Notes: a model not told the origin generated them from the sequence alone. 64,000 bases of DNA from Clarkia xantiana subsp. parviflora (GCA_036873135.1 JAPTYO010000018.1:10221503-10285502); one strand, 5' to 3'. Numbered from the stretch's first letter, positions 23,371-36,094 are shown. Numbers and translations are program-made.

Positions 23371-24400
23371 GGCGGGAAACATTTGTGATTTCCCTCCCTT
23401 TTTGCTAGTTATAGCATTACTAACCTTCCCTTTTGCCTATTTTCTAAATCAGAACCCACGCAGCTAAGGAACAGAGCTCCACCTTCCCTTCTTCCCTTGG
23501 ATCTGCGCACCTTCCCTTCAAAGGTAATACATTGACTATACTTCATTAATTTACTTCTACTAGTCAATATCATGCAGCCATGTTGTGTTGATGAAAAGTT
23601 TAGTGAATGGGTGAGCATATAATATGTAATTACTTGTACATATTTCAGTTTTCAAGATTAGTTTTTGAAGGGCCTACTGTTAAAATATACATCTGTAGAA
23701 CTTGATCTTAGAATCTGATGTTTAAAAGCAACATAACATGTAATGGGCTAACATGAAGCTAAGTTGCTAATAATATGGAAACTAATGGGAATCAGGTTGC
23801 TTGTAAATTGCAACCAGGAATTTACCGAGATAGCAAAGTATGAGAAAACAGGTTTGCGGTACAAAACGAAATGCAGATGATATTCAGGGATTTGGTCAAA
23901 ACTTGCTGAATTCCGATATGGATGAATGGATGTTAAATGTTGTCCTTGGGGCTACAAACATTCGAGACCAGGCTGAGCAAGAAGAAGATGTTATTGTTTC
24001 CCGTAGAAGGCTGAATCTTGGTGATGACTCACGTTTTTCCCATGGAATCGTGAATAACTCCCAACTGATTGTGGAAGAGTTTGATGATGTGGATTACGGT
24101 GATGAATACGACGATGATGTAGTTGCACGTGATGTCCACAGTCCATCTTATACACACAGAAATAACAGGCGAGGAGGTGCACATCGGGTGAACAATCGAG
24201 GTGGTGGTTGTGAAACGTATCAACCCCGAAGGAATTATGAAGCTGAGAATGGGGAAGCCTATCCTGCACGTAGAATGTCTATCAGAAGGACTTCTAATGG
24301 TGGCTCCTAGCATAATCCTCGAGAGGTAGGTAATCCTTCGTTTCGTGTAAACGTCCCGAGTAGTCGGGACATCATTGAAGCCAACCGATCGACTGAATCA
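23371..24400 (+). pseudogene. Gene relic U4, truncated by element D
   Basis: E2F-type motif at 23371-23379 and ATG 23840. The first coding exon is open for 156 codons to the shared TAG at 24308-24310. Sequence continues to GACTGAATCA at 24400 and then switches to gag of element D. The end of the gene reappears at 36840-36938. About 413 bp present in U3 (22594-23006) are missing between the two parts. Confidence 0.65.
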
Positions 24401-26109
24401 TAAACCTCCCGAGAGGCTGTAGTATCACCTCCTGCTGCCAATCCTCCATGAATCACATTAATGGTGCCCCGCTTCTCCTTACGGGCACCAGAAGACTCCG
24501 GCTCGGATTTCTTCTTCCTTGGGGACCGATCGCGGGATCGGGAACGGGACCGCGATCGAGATCGGGAGCGGGATCGACACGGCCTCTCAGCCACAAACTC
24601 CTTAAGCTTCCCTTTCTGGATAAGCTTTTCGATCTCCTTCTTCAACTCCCGACAATGATTAATGTCGTGACCGCTAGCGCGGTGGAACCGACAGTAACGA
24701 TCGGTGCGAGCTCCCAAAAATTCTCCTTCCTTCTTCGGGGGGTATCTGGAGATACCCTGTCGATCCATCACCGTTAACACCTCAGCCATGGAACTATTGA
24801 GAGGAATGTGATAGTCCTCCCGCTTGTCTTTCCCCGGGGGACGTCTGTCCTCCCTTCGATCAGAACGGCCTCGACTCCGACTGCCCTCAGATTTATCCTT
24901 CCGCTTGTGGTCATCCAATGGTTTGAACGACTGCTTCCCCTTATTTGACTTCGAAGGATCAAGCTCTCCAGCAGCTATCTTCGGCTCCTGCACATCGATT
25001 TGCTGCTTTACCCTTGTCTGCAACGCCTCCATGCTCCACACGGCCTTCGCGGCCACACTATGCATCAGATCGGAACCATAGGGGGCTGTCAAGTTCCGAA
25101 GGAAGGTGCGGATAGTCTCTCCCTCCGATATCTCCTCATCGATCTCGGCCACGCTAGCAGTGTACCGCTGGTAATAATGTGCCAGCGATTCGTCGGGCCT
25201 CTGCACCACCTGGGCTAGGGACATTGCGCTCTTCAAGAGGCGCCGACGACCATGGTACTGTTGAATAAAACGGTCGTGCATATCAGCCCAGCTGGAGATG
25301 CATCCTGGGGGCAGGCTGAAGAACCACGTCAGGGCCCTTTCTCCTAATGTGGCCGGGAACAGCACACACACGGTATCATCAACGGGGGCTCTGCCCAAAC
25401 AGGCCATGACATGCTTCTGGACATGGCGAACTGGATCTCCCTCGCCATCATACTCCTTAATTGTAGGGATACCCAGCCCTGGCGGGGCGAGGGTATCTAT
25501 CAATCGGGGAACAAAGGGATGGGTGGATCGATCCATCAGTTCCAACATCATCTGCTTCTGATCCCCCATGCATATGTTCACGATCTTCACCACCAGGTCG
25601 GGGGTGATGGGACCATTAAGGGGAATAGTCCTATGCTGCACCGGTCCAGGCCCATCGATCACAAATCGCTCCGACTGAGCGGGCTCCTTGCCCTTGTCCC
25701 GGTTTCTGGGTTGGGCCTCCTGTACATTCTGATCCTCCCTAGGCGGAGGCGGAGGCACCTCCTCTTCCTCTTGGCAGCCTCTCTCTGCTCTAGGAGAGTC
25801 TCCATAGCCTCCAAGAACATCGGCATGGCATCCGCCACAGCCTTCGTCAGGTCCGCGTTTGGAGGAGCATCCTCCTCCCTATTCTCTTGGTGTTGAGCAG
25901 TATCCTCAGGAACTTCATTGTGCTCCCTGTTCGGGAAACCTCAACAGGGGGATTTTGGTCCACAACACGCTCCGGAAGCCCTGAATTCAGAGTTCCAGCA
26001 GGGTGACGAGAACCACCAGATTGTCCTTGATTTTTCTGCTTGCCAGCCGCCATTGAACGAGTGGAAGTCATTTTTGGCTATTCGTTACGGTTCCCACAGA
26101 CGGCGCCAA
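24401..26109 (-). pseudogene. Element D: gag fragment, tandem copy of C
   Basis: Corresponds to 34442-36150 with only about eight base differences by eye (around 0.5%). It holds gag from the N-terminus (MAAGKQKNQ start at about 26053) through the capsid-like domain (DGEGDPVRHV, WFFSLPPG, DESLAHYYQRY), the knuckle (CRFHRASGHDINHC) and the Arg/Ser repeat, and stops where U4 begins. A PBS is at 26093-26108. The N-terminal part has the same frame break as in C near 25840, so the copy was already damaged when duplicated. No protease or pol. Confidence 0.92.
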
Positions 26110-26790
26110 TGTTGGATCACGGTGGGAACTCCGGTACGGTCTTGACGGAAATTCGAAATCCTTCGCTCCACGTAATCCTGCAAGAGGGGAATAGACCGGG
26201 CGGTTACCCAGAATCCCTCTCCGATGCTTAAATGAGTATCTCAATTATCTCAATGAAACTAGCAAGCAAGAGTATGAGTATGTAAAAAGTGCTCATGATC
26301 TGAGGTAACTTCTGCCTTTTTATAGGAGAGGAGTTACCCCAGTTACCTGATGAACCGCTGGGGCAGTTAGCCCACGATCACGCTTATCTCGGCCACGTTC
26401 CGCTTATCTCGGCCACGATCCCGCTTATCTCGGCCATGTTCCGCTTATCTCGGCCACTACTCTGATAGTGGGCGTGTTTCTCGGCCTCAACCTCTGATAG
26501 CAAGTCCCGACCAGTATCGGGGACTCCAGAGTTATCTCATTCGGTCACAGCTCGGGGACCCTCGTCATCGTGACAGGGCCAGGGATTCAACATCGGGGCC
26601 TACTTAAAGGCATCAAATCGGGAGCGTCCAGCTCGCATATCGGAACCGACCTTGTCAGGACCCTTCACCGTCGGGACTCCTCTTGTCGGGACCCTTCGCA
26701 TTGGTCTTCTTGACCTCTTTTAGGGCCCAGTGGGCCTATTCACCGTTTACTCGTCGTTAAAGGGCCTAACGGCTAAAGCGAAACCCATCA
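26110..26790 (-). repeat. Shared LTR (3' LTR of C and 5' LTR of D), mosaic
   Basis: 681 bp, TGTTGGATCAC...AACCCATCA. The first 251 bp are identical to 36151-36401. The remaining part has about 15 substitutions and an 8-bp indel relative to the other LTR. TATA box TATAAAAAGG at 26315-26324 (minus). Confidence 0.93.
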
Positions 26791-26804
26791 TTTGCCCCCA
26801 AGAC
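26791..26804 (-). other. Polypurine tract of element C
   Basis: Minus-strand GTCTTGGGGGCAAA abuts the LTR, as in A. Confidence 0.8.
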
Positions 26805-27159
26805 ATGAGGGACTTACAGTTCGTCGTGTCTTTAAACTCCTGACCTCCCGATATCAGTATCGGAGGCTTTTCCCTTGACAAAATTCATTGGCACGGATCT
26901 TCTCGTCCACGATTCCTCGATACCTCGAGGATAGTCACCAAATCCGAGAAGACTCCTCGGTTACTCGGCCATTAAATACAGCGGGTGACGAAGCGTCGGT
27001 TTTGGCACCCGTGCCTGATTTTTCTGAAAAAGTACTTTTCAGGCCGTTTCATCATTAATGTCTCTTTCCATTCTGCCCCCTTTTATCTCAACGGCTCGGA
27101 TTGAAACGTTTCACCTTCAACAGTCCAGATTAGAATGTCCTTTCGACTATCCCTTCTCT

Positions 27160-27172
27160 TATAAAACCCTAA
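27160..27172 (+). promoter_or_regulatory. TATA box and telo-box of antisense gene in C
   Basis: TATAAAACCCTAA lies 154 bp upstream of the proposed ATG and overlaps AAACCCTAA, a telo-box known from plant promoters of highly expressed genes. The rest of 26805-27313 is upstream and leader sequence with no ORF of note. Confidence 0.55.
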
Positions 27173-27313
27173 ATTCTGGGCACTGTTCTTCTTTACTGTT
27201 TCTGCGATTTCAAAAGCTCTGTAACTTTGAAAGCTCAAGTTCTTCTTCGACTTCCTGTTTTTCGATCAGTCTTCCGGCGACCGTTAAGATCATCCCTTTC
27301 GCTTCGATTCATC

Positions 27314-30169
27314 ATGTCTGGTAAGACTTCCTTCTCTGATATTAGCGTAGCCTTTCCTTTGTTTTTGATCAGTTTGCTTGTATTCTTCCGATAACCCACC
27401 ACGCCTTTTCTTGTCATGGCTAATTTTCAGACAGCGGTTCCAGTTCTGAGGGGAGAAAACCCTTCAACTTCGATTACGCTCCCAATGAAATCTCGGTGAC
27501 TGCCTATGATGCAGCTCTCCGAGAAGGATGCATTACCTCGACCTATGAGCCTCGCCTTCCTTATTCTCGCTACCGTGCCTCGGGCGACCCTGTGGTCACT
27601 CGTCCCGAGGCAGGGGACGTATTTGTCTCCACCGGACAGATATCGGCAGGGATCCGATTCCCCTTTTGCGGGAATTTGGTTGAGATGTGCGCCCATTACA
27701 AGGCGCATCCGACTACCTTCTCCCCACACGCCATCCGCGTGTGGAATGCTTTTCAAGTTCTCTGCTTCCAACAGAAGTGGGTTTACGGCCTCCAACTCTT
27801 CCGGACTTTCTACGGAATGAAGTGCAACGAGGCTGGAGTTTGCGCCTTCTATCCTCTGATGCCAAAATGGAATAAGCAGCAGCTTGCACGGTGCAGTTTG
27901 ACCAGCGACACCTGGAAGGTTGTCAAGGGTCGGGGGCTCCTTATTGACACGGGGTCTGACAACAGCGGGTGGAAGAGGAGCTACTTCTTCATTAAGAACA
28001 GTTCCATCCCATGGCCCCGATGGGAGGTTGAAGCAAACTCTCCTCCCGCTTATCACACCTATTCTGATGAAGACTTCCAAATCCTTCACTGCATCCAGCT
28101 TTACCGTTGGGGGGAATCTTACACTCCCATCGACGCTAACTCCCTCAAGGAGTGGGACCTGGTGGAGGCCGGGATCCGCCTCCTCAATACGATCTCCGGG
28201 GGTCAACTCCACGACGGCCCCTCCAATATGGTTCCTTGGGTAATATTTCTGATCATGTCTCTGTTTTCCGTTGTTTGCAGCTAAAAAGGTATCACTGTTG
28301 ACCAATCTCCTCCTTAAGCAGGGAGAGACCGGCGCTGTCCAGCGCCCCGCACGGAAGAGGAAGTCGGCGAAGAAGGCCACCACTTCGTCGGGATCTCCCT
28401 CCGCGGAGAGGACTAAGCGGACCCGGGTAGAGGAGATGGACATGCTCTTCAATGTCCAGAATGCTGAATAAGGTAAACAGCTCCGCCTAGCTATTAAATC
28501 GTACAGGAAGCAAGTTCATAAGGAGTTAATCCCCTCTAGCAAGGAGGCCAGAATCAAAGAGATTAAACGCATCTTCCGAGGGGAAACTCCCCGCATCCTC
28601 AAGGCGGGTTACTACAACTACCACGGGACAGACCAATACCTCTCTCGGCGTGTCATCTGGTGTAAGGACCCTGACCAACTTCCTGACTATCTTTCTGAAG
28701 CATCTTATCCTCCAGGTGCAGGTCACTCGGGAACTCAGTCGGGGGCTGGAGTTTCAGCAGGGGCACCACTTTCAGCAGGGGCACCACTTTCCGGTGCTCC
28801 AGTTGGAGAGGGTCTCCCTCAACTTCCTGCCCCGATGGGATCGGGGGCTGGAGAATCCCTGACAGGCGATCAATTTCGTCGGGTGGAAGATCTGGACTCC
28901 TTCGAGGATACAGACGAGGGCGTCACCTTGATTCGTCGTCGGGGAACGAGGCAGTCCCCACTTAAACGAACCTCCAGGGGGCTGCCCCCCTCACCTCCTT
29001 CGCAGCAGCATTCTCCCATCCACAGCTTGACTCCCTCTGGGTCCCAGGGCGACTCGGAGATGCGCACCTCCACGACACCAGTCGGTCCTCTTGCTCTTCC
29101 CTTGGAGGGAGCTTCTACAAGGTCTACGACCCCGACCAGAAGGGGGCTCCGTGGACCCCGATCCAGACGCCGCAAGGAGTACAGCTCCAACAGGGTGATA
29201 CATACCCGGAGTTGGGTCTTCATTTGGTGGCAGGCTCGGTCCTGCCGTCTCTAAGGCTTCCACTCTCCATGGATCGGGAGGACGTCCGCGCGGATATCCG
29301 TGGAATGGCTATTCGTCGGGTGGAGGTAAAGTTCCTATTTTCACTCTTTAATCGATAAAGCAGGATATTCATGTGCTAACCTTTTTCTCTCTTCTTCGCA
29401 GGAGATGGCGGACATAAACCGCTGCTTCGGGTACATTCTGGCCTTCGAGGAGGTGTTGGAGCAGGAGCGGGCCAAGGGGGCTCCCGCGGTTGTAGCCAAG
29501 CTCGAGGAGGATCTCGCCGCCTCCGAGTCTTCGAGGGGGAAATTGGCTAAGGAACAGGCCATCCTTAATCGAAAGACTCGGGACCTCCAAAAGCGGGTTC
29601 AGGACTTCGAGGGGCTGCTCAAGCGGGAGCAGCAGGAGCGGAAAAAGGATGCGGAGGCTCGGGACAGACTTGTCCTCGAGAAGAAGGCTCTGGAAGACGC
29701 CAAGGCGAGACTGGAGCGGGAACTTGCTGAGGTCCCTGCCAAACTGGCCGAGGCTGAAACCAAGGGTGAAACCAAGGGTCGGGAAGATTATCGGGGCTCT
29801 GAGGACTTCCAAGCTGACGCGATGAAATTCTGCACCGCGGAGGTGGAGAACACCCTCTTCAATGTGGTTGAGGAGCTCCATATGGAGTATGGCGACGCCA
29901 TTAACTTCGACAAGTCTGCGACTCTCGCCCCCTTTGGGAAGAGGTACTTCGACCTCTCAGAGGAGAGTAATGAGGGCAACACCCCCGCGGGTGTTGAAGA
30001 CGTGGCGGAGCTTCCAAGTGCCGATCTCCCGACAGTTGATCCCCCGATAATCGACCCTCCAGCAGCTGAACCTTCATCGACTGACCTTCAAGGGTCCGAT
30101 CCTGTGGAGCCTTCTGCCACAGATCTCGTGGATCCTGCTTCCGCCGATGCTGACAAGGACCAAGTTTAA
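27314..30169 (+). pseudogene. Antisense gene of element C (Transposase_28-like), spliced, broken
   Basis: Four exons. Exon 1 is 27314-27320 (ATG plus four bases, donor GTAAGA). Exon 2 is 27431-28239 and carries the conserved domain (AGIRFPFC, HAIRVWNAFQVLC, a YFFI motif) resembling Pfam Transposase_28, the antisense protein of Tat elements. Exon 3 is 28281-29325 and basic (RKRKSAKKATT). Exon 4 is 29402-30169, a long coiled coil with an acidic Pro/Ala tail. Exon 1-2 phases agree, as do exons 3-4. Breaks: a one-base phase mismatch between exons 2 and 3, a TAA at 28468-28470 where B has GAA, and a frameshift near 29090. The promoter is internal to the element. Function unknown. Confidence 0.75.
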
Positions 30170-30256
30170 TGCTCTATCTTTACAGTCCTTGTAATTTCCT
30201 CCTTTATCGTGAACCTCGCAGATCTTTATAATATCATATCTTTTTTGGTTCCGATT

Positions 30257-30612
30257 ATCATTGCACCACTTAAGGTGATTGCGTCACTTAAGACATTCTG
30301 CCCACACCACTTAAGGTGACTTAATATCGTGCACCACTTAAGGCGACTTAACAACTTGCACCACTTAAGGCGACTTAACAACTTGCACCACTTAAGGCGA
30401 CTTAACAACTTGCACCACTTAAGGTGACTTAACAACTTGCACCACTTAAGGCGACTTAACAACACTTAGAATAAATCTAAGAACAATCTGATCGGAAGCA
30501 ACCTCTTTATTCATTGATGGCTTAAAATCTACTTACATTGAATCAAATTATAGATAACTTGCACCACTTAAGGCGACTTAATAACATCGTGCACCACTAA
30601 AGGTGACTTAAC
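30257..30612. repeat. 3' UTR tandem repeats of element C
   Basis: About seven copies of a 27-bp unit with GCACCACTTAAGGYGACTTA at 30260-30460, and two more near 30560-30610. The CACTTAAGG core is shared with A and B, but the unit length differs. The stretch 30465-30555 is unique 3' UTR. Confidence 0.88.
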
Positions 30613-30613
30613 A

Positions 30614-31695
30614 TTAAACATGACATTTCTTCAAATGTTCACCACTGAAAGAATGCTTTAATACTCTGCCATCGAGGTCTTCCAACTTGTACGCATTTGG
30701 AGCTGGTATCCCCACGACCTTATAAGGCCCTTCCCATTTTGGTGACATCTTGTTGATCCGATCCAAAAGGGTAAATTCGTTCCGATGCCACACCAGTTCC
30801 CCGACAAAGAACTGTCGAGACTTGAATCGTCGATTATAATATGGGGCCGTTGCCAAGCGCATCTGAGCCTGGGCCTCCTCGGCACTCCGCCTCTTTTCTT
30901 CGACCAAGTCCAAGTCCAAACGCCTCATTTCATCATTCGACAGAGGTTCGTAATACCTCGTCCGATGGGATGCCACAGCTACTTCGACGGGAGCAACTGC
31001 ATCCAGCCATTTACCCTTCAAGGCGTAGACCCTTTTCTTCAGGCCATCCATCACGATTTTGTTGGCTGACTCCACTTGCCCATTGGTTTGAGCATGACGG
31101 ACAGAGGCTGTCCGATTCTCAATTTTCAGTTCCTCCAAGTACTCCTTCCACTGGGCCCCGTTGAACGGAGGGCCATTATCGCTGATCACCACCTTGGGGA
31201 TCCCATATCGGGATATGATATGGGTCTGGAGAAACTTGACGATTTGGTTCCCCGTTGTCTTGGCCAATGCCTTAGCCTCTATCCATTTTGAGAAATAATC
31301 AATGCCTACAAGCAAATATTTACACTGACCTTTTGCTTGTGGGAGGGGTTCCACCAAGTCGATACCCCACTGCGCGAAGGGCCAAGCACTCTTGATGGAC
31401 GTCAGATTAGCTGCCGGAGCCACGATATTCGGGGCATACCTCTGGCACGCGTCACAAGATCGGACTAACATCGTCGCCTCCTTGCTCATCGAAGGCCAAT
31501 AATAACCCAGATTCAGCACTTTCCTTGTAATGGATCGGGCCCCTTCGTGACAAGCCGCGACCCCTTCGTGCACCTCCCTAAGGATCCGATTTGTGTCGGG
31601 GTCAGCCACACATTTCAAGTAAGGAGTTGAGAACCACCCCTTTTTGTATAGCTGATTGTCCACCACCACGTAATTAACCGCGATCCGACGTATCC
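30614..31695 (-). pseudogene. Element C integrase (internal deletion)
   Basis: 351-residue frame. It has the zinc region (HEGARS to CDACQRYAPN), DDE core residues (GIDLVEP, SDNGPPF, QVESAN) and the C-terminal WEGPY motif, ending at TAA 30614-30616. An in-frame loss of 29 codons at about 31000, compared with A and B, removes the end of the catalytic core directly after WLD. A one-base loss near 31695 separates this frame from the upstream RNase H. Integration activity is very unlikely. Confidence 0.92.
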
Positions 31696-33516
31696 TGTCG
31701 CTGCTACTTTATCATCGGGGACTGCCCCCGTGGTCAGGTACGCGACTATCGGGGTCATCCAAGTGGGCTCTTTCTCCGATCCTGCTTCAATGGCACACAT
31801 CTCCGATGGATCAGTAGTCGAGAAGATCACCCTCTCCAAGAAGTGCACCTTCCGATTTTCCTCGAGGGGTGCCCCCAAGGCAAATTTACTCAAGGCATCT
31901 GCTTCCGCGTTTTTCTCCCTCGGGATTGCCTCAATATCGAAACTTTTGAAGCTCTCCTTCAAGACTTGTACCTCATGAAGGTACTTTCTCATCACCGGGC
32001 TCTTTGCCTCATATCGTCCTTGGATCTGATTCACAATCAGACCAGCGTCACATTTCACCCTTAAATGACCAACTCCCGTACCTTTGGCAATTTTGAGGCC
32101 TGTGATAAGAGCCTCATACTCAGCTTCATTGTTGGTGGCCCTAAACGTTAAGGCCAAAGCATATCGAAGGGGCTCGCCTCCACCAGGTGGTATCAATACG
32201 AACCCTGCTCCTGATCCGTCTGAACTCGAAGAGCCATCAGTGTACATTTCCCAAGTATTTTCCTCATTTGGCTGTTCTGATTGCTCCGCCATTTCTGGTT
32301 GCTCTGCTATCGGGACCTCCATGGTTGCCCCCTCTACAGGACCCGCTTCTTCCAGATCGGGGGCTGTAGATTCTGCTATGAAGTCCGCCAACGCCTGAGC
32401 TTTAATAGTCGTTCTCGGAGCAAAGTGAATGCGGAACTCACTGAGCTCGACTGCCCATTTTACTAATCTCCCTGACGCATCAGGTCGGTTCAAAAAATGC
32501 TTCAAAAGCTGATTCGTCAACACAGTAATCTCATGCGCATGGAAGTAAGGCCTCAACTTCCGAGCAGTAATGATCAACGCAAAAAGATACTTCTCAACGG
32601 CGGGATAATTCATTTCAGATTTGGCAAACGCCTTGCTTACATAATAAACGGGGACTTGGTTACCCTCGACAATCTTCAATAACACATAGCTAATAGCAAA
32701 CTCAGAAACATCCAAATATAGATAGAGCGGCTCGCCTGGAATCGGTTTTGCCAATGGCGGGAGGGTGCGGAGGTGCTGCTTGAGTGCCTGGAATGCCTCT
32801 TCACACTTGGCAGTCCACTCGAACTTCTTGTTGGCCCTTAGTACTTCAAAAAATGGCATAGATCGGTCACTTGCCTTAGACAGGAAGCGATTCATTGCAG
32901 CTAGTCGGCCATTCAGTACTTGTACCTCCCGATGATTTGTCGGAGACTGCATCTCCTCGATTGCCCTCAGCTTCTCGGGGTTCTCCTCAATTCCCCTTTG
33001 GCTTACCATAAAGCCCAAAAACTTCCCCGAGTGCACTCCAAAGGCGCATTTGGCTGGGTTCAAACGAACTTGATGAAGCCTCATCCGCTCAAACGCCACC
33101 ACCAAGTTGCTTACATTATCTTCAGCCTGTCGGGACTTTACCAGCATATCGTCCACGTAATCCTCCATGGTTTTCCCCAGCATGTCCTCGAAGAGCTTGT
33201 TCACCATCCTCTGATAAGTTTCCCCGGCATTAATCAATCCAAAGGGAATGACATCGTAGTGATAGATGTCGCTATCAGCATAAAAGGCAGTGTGGGGGGC
33301 ATCCTCCTTAGCCATCTTGATCTGATTATAGCCAGAAGAAGCATCCATGAAGCTCAGCAGTTCATGTCCCGACGTAGCATCAACCAACTGGTCGATCCTC
33401 GGAAGCGGGTAACAATCCTTTGGGCAAGCCTTATTCAAGTCGCGGAAATCAACACACATCTGCCATTTCCCATTGCTCTTCTTCACCAGGACCGGGTTGG
33501 CGACCCAAGTCTGGAA
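31696..33516 (-). pseudogene. Element C reverse transcriptase, RNase H and archaeal-type RNase H
   Basis: About 600 codons open between a TGA at 33517-33519 and the frameshift near 31695. RT motifs: GKWQMCVDFRDLNKACPKD, FMDASSGYNQI (Ser replaces the usual Tyr before SGY) and YVDD. The gypsy RNase H follows (YLDVSEFAI, YYVSKAF), then the archaeal-type RNase H with TDGSSS, NEAEYEAL, CDAGLIVNQ and AEADALS. All catalytic acidic residues I can place are present. Confidence 0.93.
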
Positions 33517-34395
33517 TCATAGCTCCTTGATAAATCCAGCATCGAGCAACCTGCCCACCTCCTGCTGGATCGCGATTCTCTTGTCTGCGCCCATTGGACG
33601 CCTCTTCTGCGCGATAGGCTTGATTGCGGGGTCAATTTTCAATTCATGCACAATCACGTCGGGGCTGATACCTGGCATATCACTCGGGGACCAGGCGAAC
33701 CGCTCCTTGAACTCCTTCAGCAGCTTGATCAATTCTCGGGCCCTCTCATCGGACAGGGCGGACCCGATTTTCACCTTCCTCTGAGGTCCGTCAATCTCAA
33801 CCTCCTTCAAATCCTCCATAGGGGCGAGACGCCCAAACTCTTCACTGGGATCAGCATCGGTTTGGAGGATAGTCATAGCCTCCCGTCTTTTCCTTCGGGT
33901 GGCATTAACATAGCACCTCCTGGAAGCCACCTGGTCGCCCTTGACCTCCCCGACTCCGTGGTCAGTCGGGAACTTCATCTTCTGGTGAACAGTCGAGGCA
34001 ACTGCCATCAGCGGGTTGATGGTAGTTCTCCCGATAATCGCATTGTAGGTCCCCGCGGACTCGACCACCACGAACTCCACATTCCTCCTTTCCGCTTTCC
34101 ACCCACTACCGAACTCCACTGGTAAGGTGATCATTCCCAACGGATAGGATGTAGAACCAGAGAACCCAACCATCGGGAAGTTCACTTGCTTCAGGTCCTT
34201 CTTCGTTTTCCCCATGGCCTCCAGCGCATCCATAAACAGAATATCGGAGGAGCTCCCTCCGTCGATCAAAATTCGCTTCATCTCGTACCCATCCACGTCC
34301 AAGGTCACGACCAAAGCATCATCGTGTGGAGTCTCCACACCTACCAGGTCCTCCGCTGAAAAGGAAATCACCATCTCTTCCTTCGCGGTCCAGGA
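33517..34395 (-). pseudogene. Element C protease and RT N-terminus
   Basis: 285-residue frame with the protease active-site region ILIDGGSSSDILF and NAIIGRTTINP, then the linker into RT (KPIAQKRRPMGADKR). It is bounded by TGA stops on both sides: 34396-34398 upstream (Arg codon in B) and 33517-33519 downstream (CGA in B). Both fit C-to-T changes at CG sites. Confidence 0.92.
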
Positions 34396-36094
34396 TCAGG
34401 ACCTCTTGCCCAGCACCACAGCAGCGGAAATTCTAGAGGCATAAACCTCCCGAGAGGCTGTAGTATCACCTCCTGCTGCCAATCCTCCATGAATCACATT
34501 AATGGTGCCCCGCTTCTCCTTACGGGCACCAGAAGACTCCGGCTCGGATTTCTTCTTCCTTGGGGACCGATCGCGGGATCGGGAACGGGACCGCGATCGA
34601 GATCGGGAGCGGGATCGACACGGCCTCTCAGCCACAAACTCCTTAAGCTTCCCTTTCTGGATCAGCTTTTCGATCAACTTCTTCAACTCCCGACAATGAT
34701 TAATGTCGTGACCGCTAGCGCGGTGGAACCGACAGTAACGATCGGTGCGAGCTCCCAAAAATTCTCCTTCCTTCTTCGGGGGGTATCTGGAGATACCCTG
34801 TCGATCCATCACCGTTAACACCTCAGCCATGGAACTATTGAGAGGAATGTGATAGTCCTCCCGCTTGTCTTTCCCCGGGGGACGTCTGTCCTCCCTTCGA
34901 TCAGAACGGCCTCGACTCCGACTGCCCTCAGATTTATCCTTCCGCTTGTGGTCATCCAATGGTTTGAACGACTGCTTCCCCTTATTTGACTTCGGAGGAT
35001 CAAGCTCTCCAGCAGCTATCTTCGGCTCCTGCACATCGATTTGCTGCTTTACCCTTGTCTGCAACGCCTCCATGCTCCACACGGCCTTCGCGGCCACACT
35101 ATGCATCAGATCGGAACCATAGGGGGCTGTCAAGTTCCGAAGGAAGGTGCGGATAGTCTCTCCCTCCGATATCTCCTCATCGATCTCGGCCACGCTAGCA
35201 GTGTACCGCTGGTAATAATGTGCCAGCGATTCGTCGGGCCTCTGCACCACCTGGGCTAGGGACATTGCGCTCTTCAAGAGGCGCCGACGACCATGGTACT
35301 GCTGAATAAAACGGTCGTGCATATCAGCCCAGCTGGAGATGCATCCTGGGGGCAGGCTGAAGAACCACGTCAGGGCCCTTTCTCCTAATGTGGCCGGGAA
35401 CAGCACACACACGGTATCATCAACGGGGGCTCTGCCCAAACAGGCCATGACATGCTTCTGGACATGGCGAACTGGATCTCCCTCGCCATCATACTCCTTA
35501 ATTGTGGGGATACCCAGCCCTGGCGGGGCGAGGGTATCTATCAATCGGGGAACAAAGGGATGGGTGGATCGATCCATCAGTTCCGACATCATCTGCTTCT
35601 GATCCCCCATGCATATGTTCACGATCTTCACCACCAGGTCGGGGGTGATGGGACCATTAAGGGGAATAGTCCTATGCTGCACCGGTCCAGGCCCATCGAT
35701 CACAAATCGCTCCGACTGAGCGGGCTCCTTGCCCTTGTCCCGGTTTCTGGGTTGGGCCTCCTGTACATTCTGATCCTCCCTAGGCGGAGGCGGAGGCACC
35801 TCCTCTTCCTCTTGGCAGCCTCTCTCTGCTCTAGGAGAGTCTCCATAGCCTCCAAGAACATCGGCATGGCATCCGCCACAGCCTTCGTCAGGTCCGCGTT
35901 TGGAGGAGCATCCTCCTCCCTATTCTCTTGGTGTTGAGCAGTATCCTCAGGAACTTCATTGTGCTCCCTGTTCGGGAAACCTCAACAGGGGGATTTTGGT
36001 CCACAACACGCTCCGGAAGCCCTGAATTCAGAGTTCCAGCAGGGTGACGAGAACCACCAGATTGTCCTTGATTTTTCTGCTTGCCAGCCGCCAT
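34396..36094 (-). pseudogene. Element C gag
   Basis: The start is at ATG 36094 (MAAGKQKNQ). A frame break near 35880 separates this N-terminus from the 467-residue main frame. The main frame has a Pro-rich start, the capsid-like domain (DGEGDPVRHV, WFFSLPPG, DESLAHYYQRY), a basic linker, the knuckle CRFHRASGHDINHC and an eight-fold Arg/Ser repeat. It ends at TGA 34396-34398. The family forms the particle and packages RNA. Confidence 0.92.
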
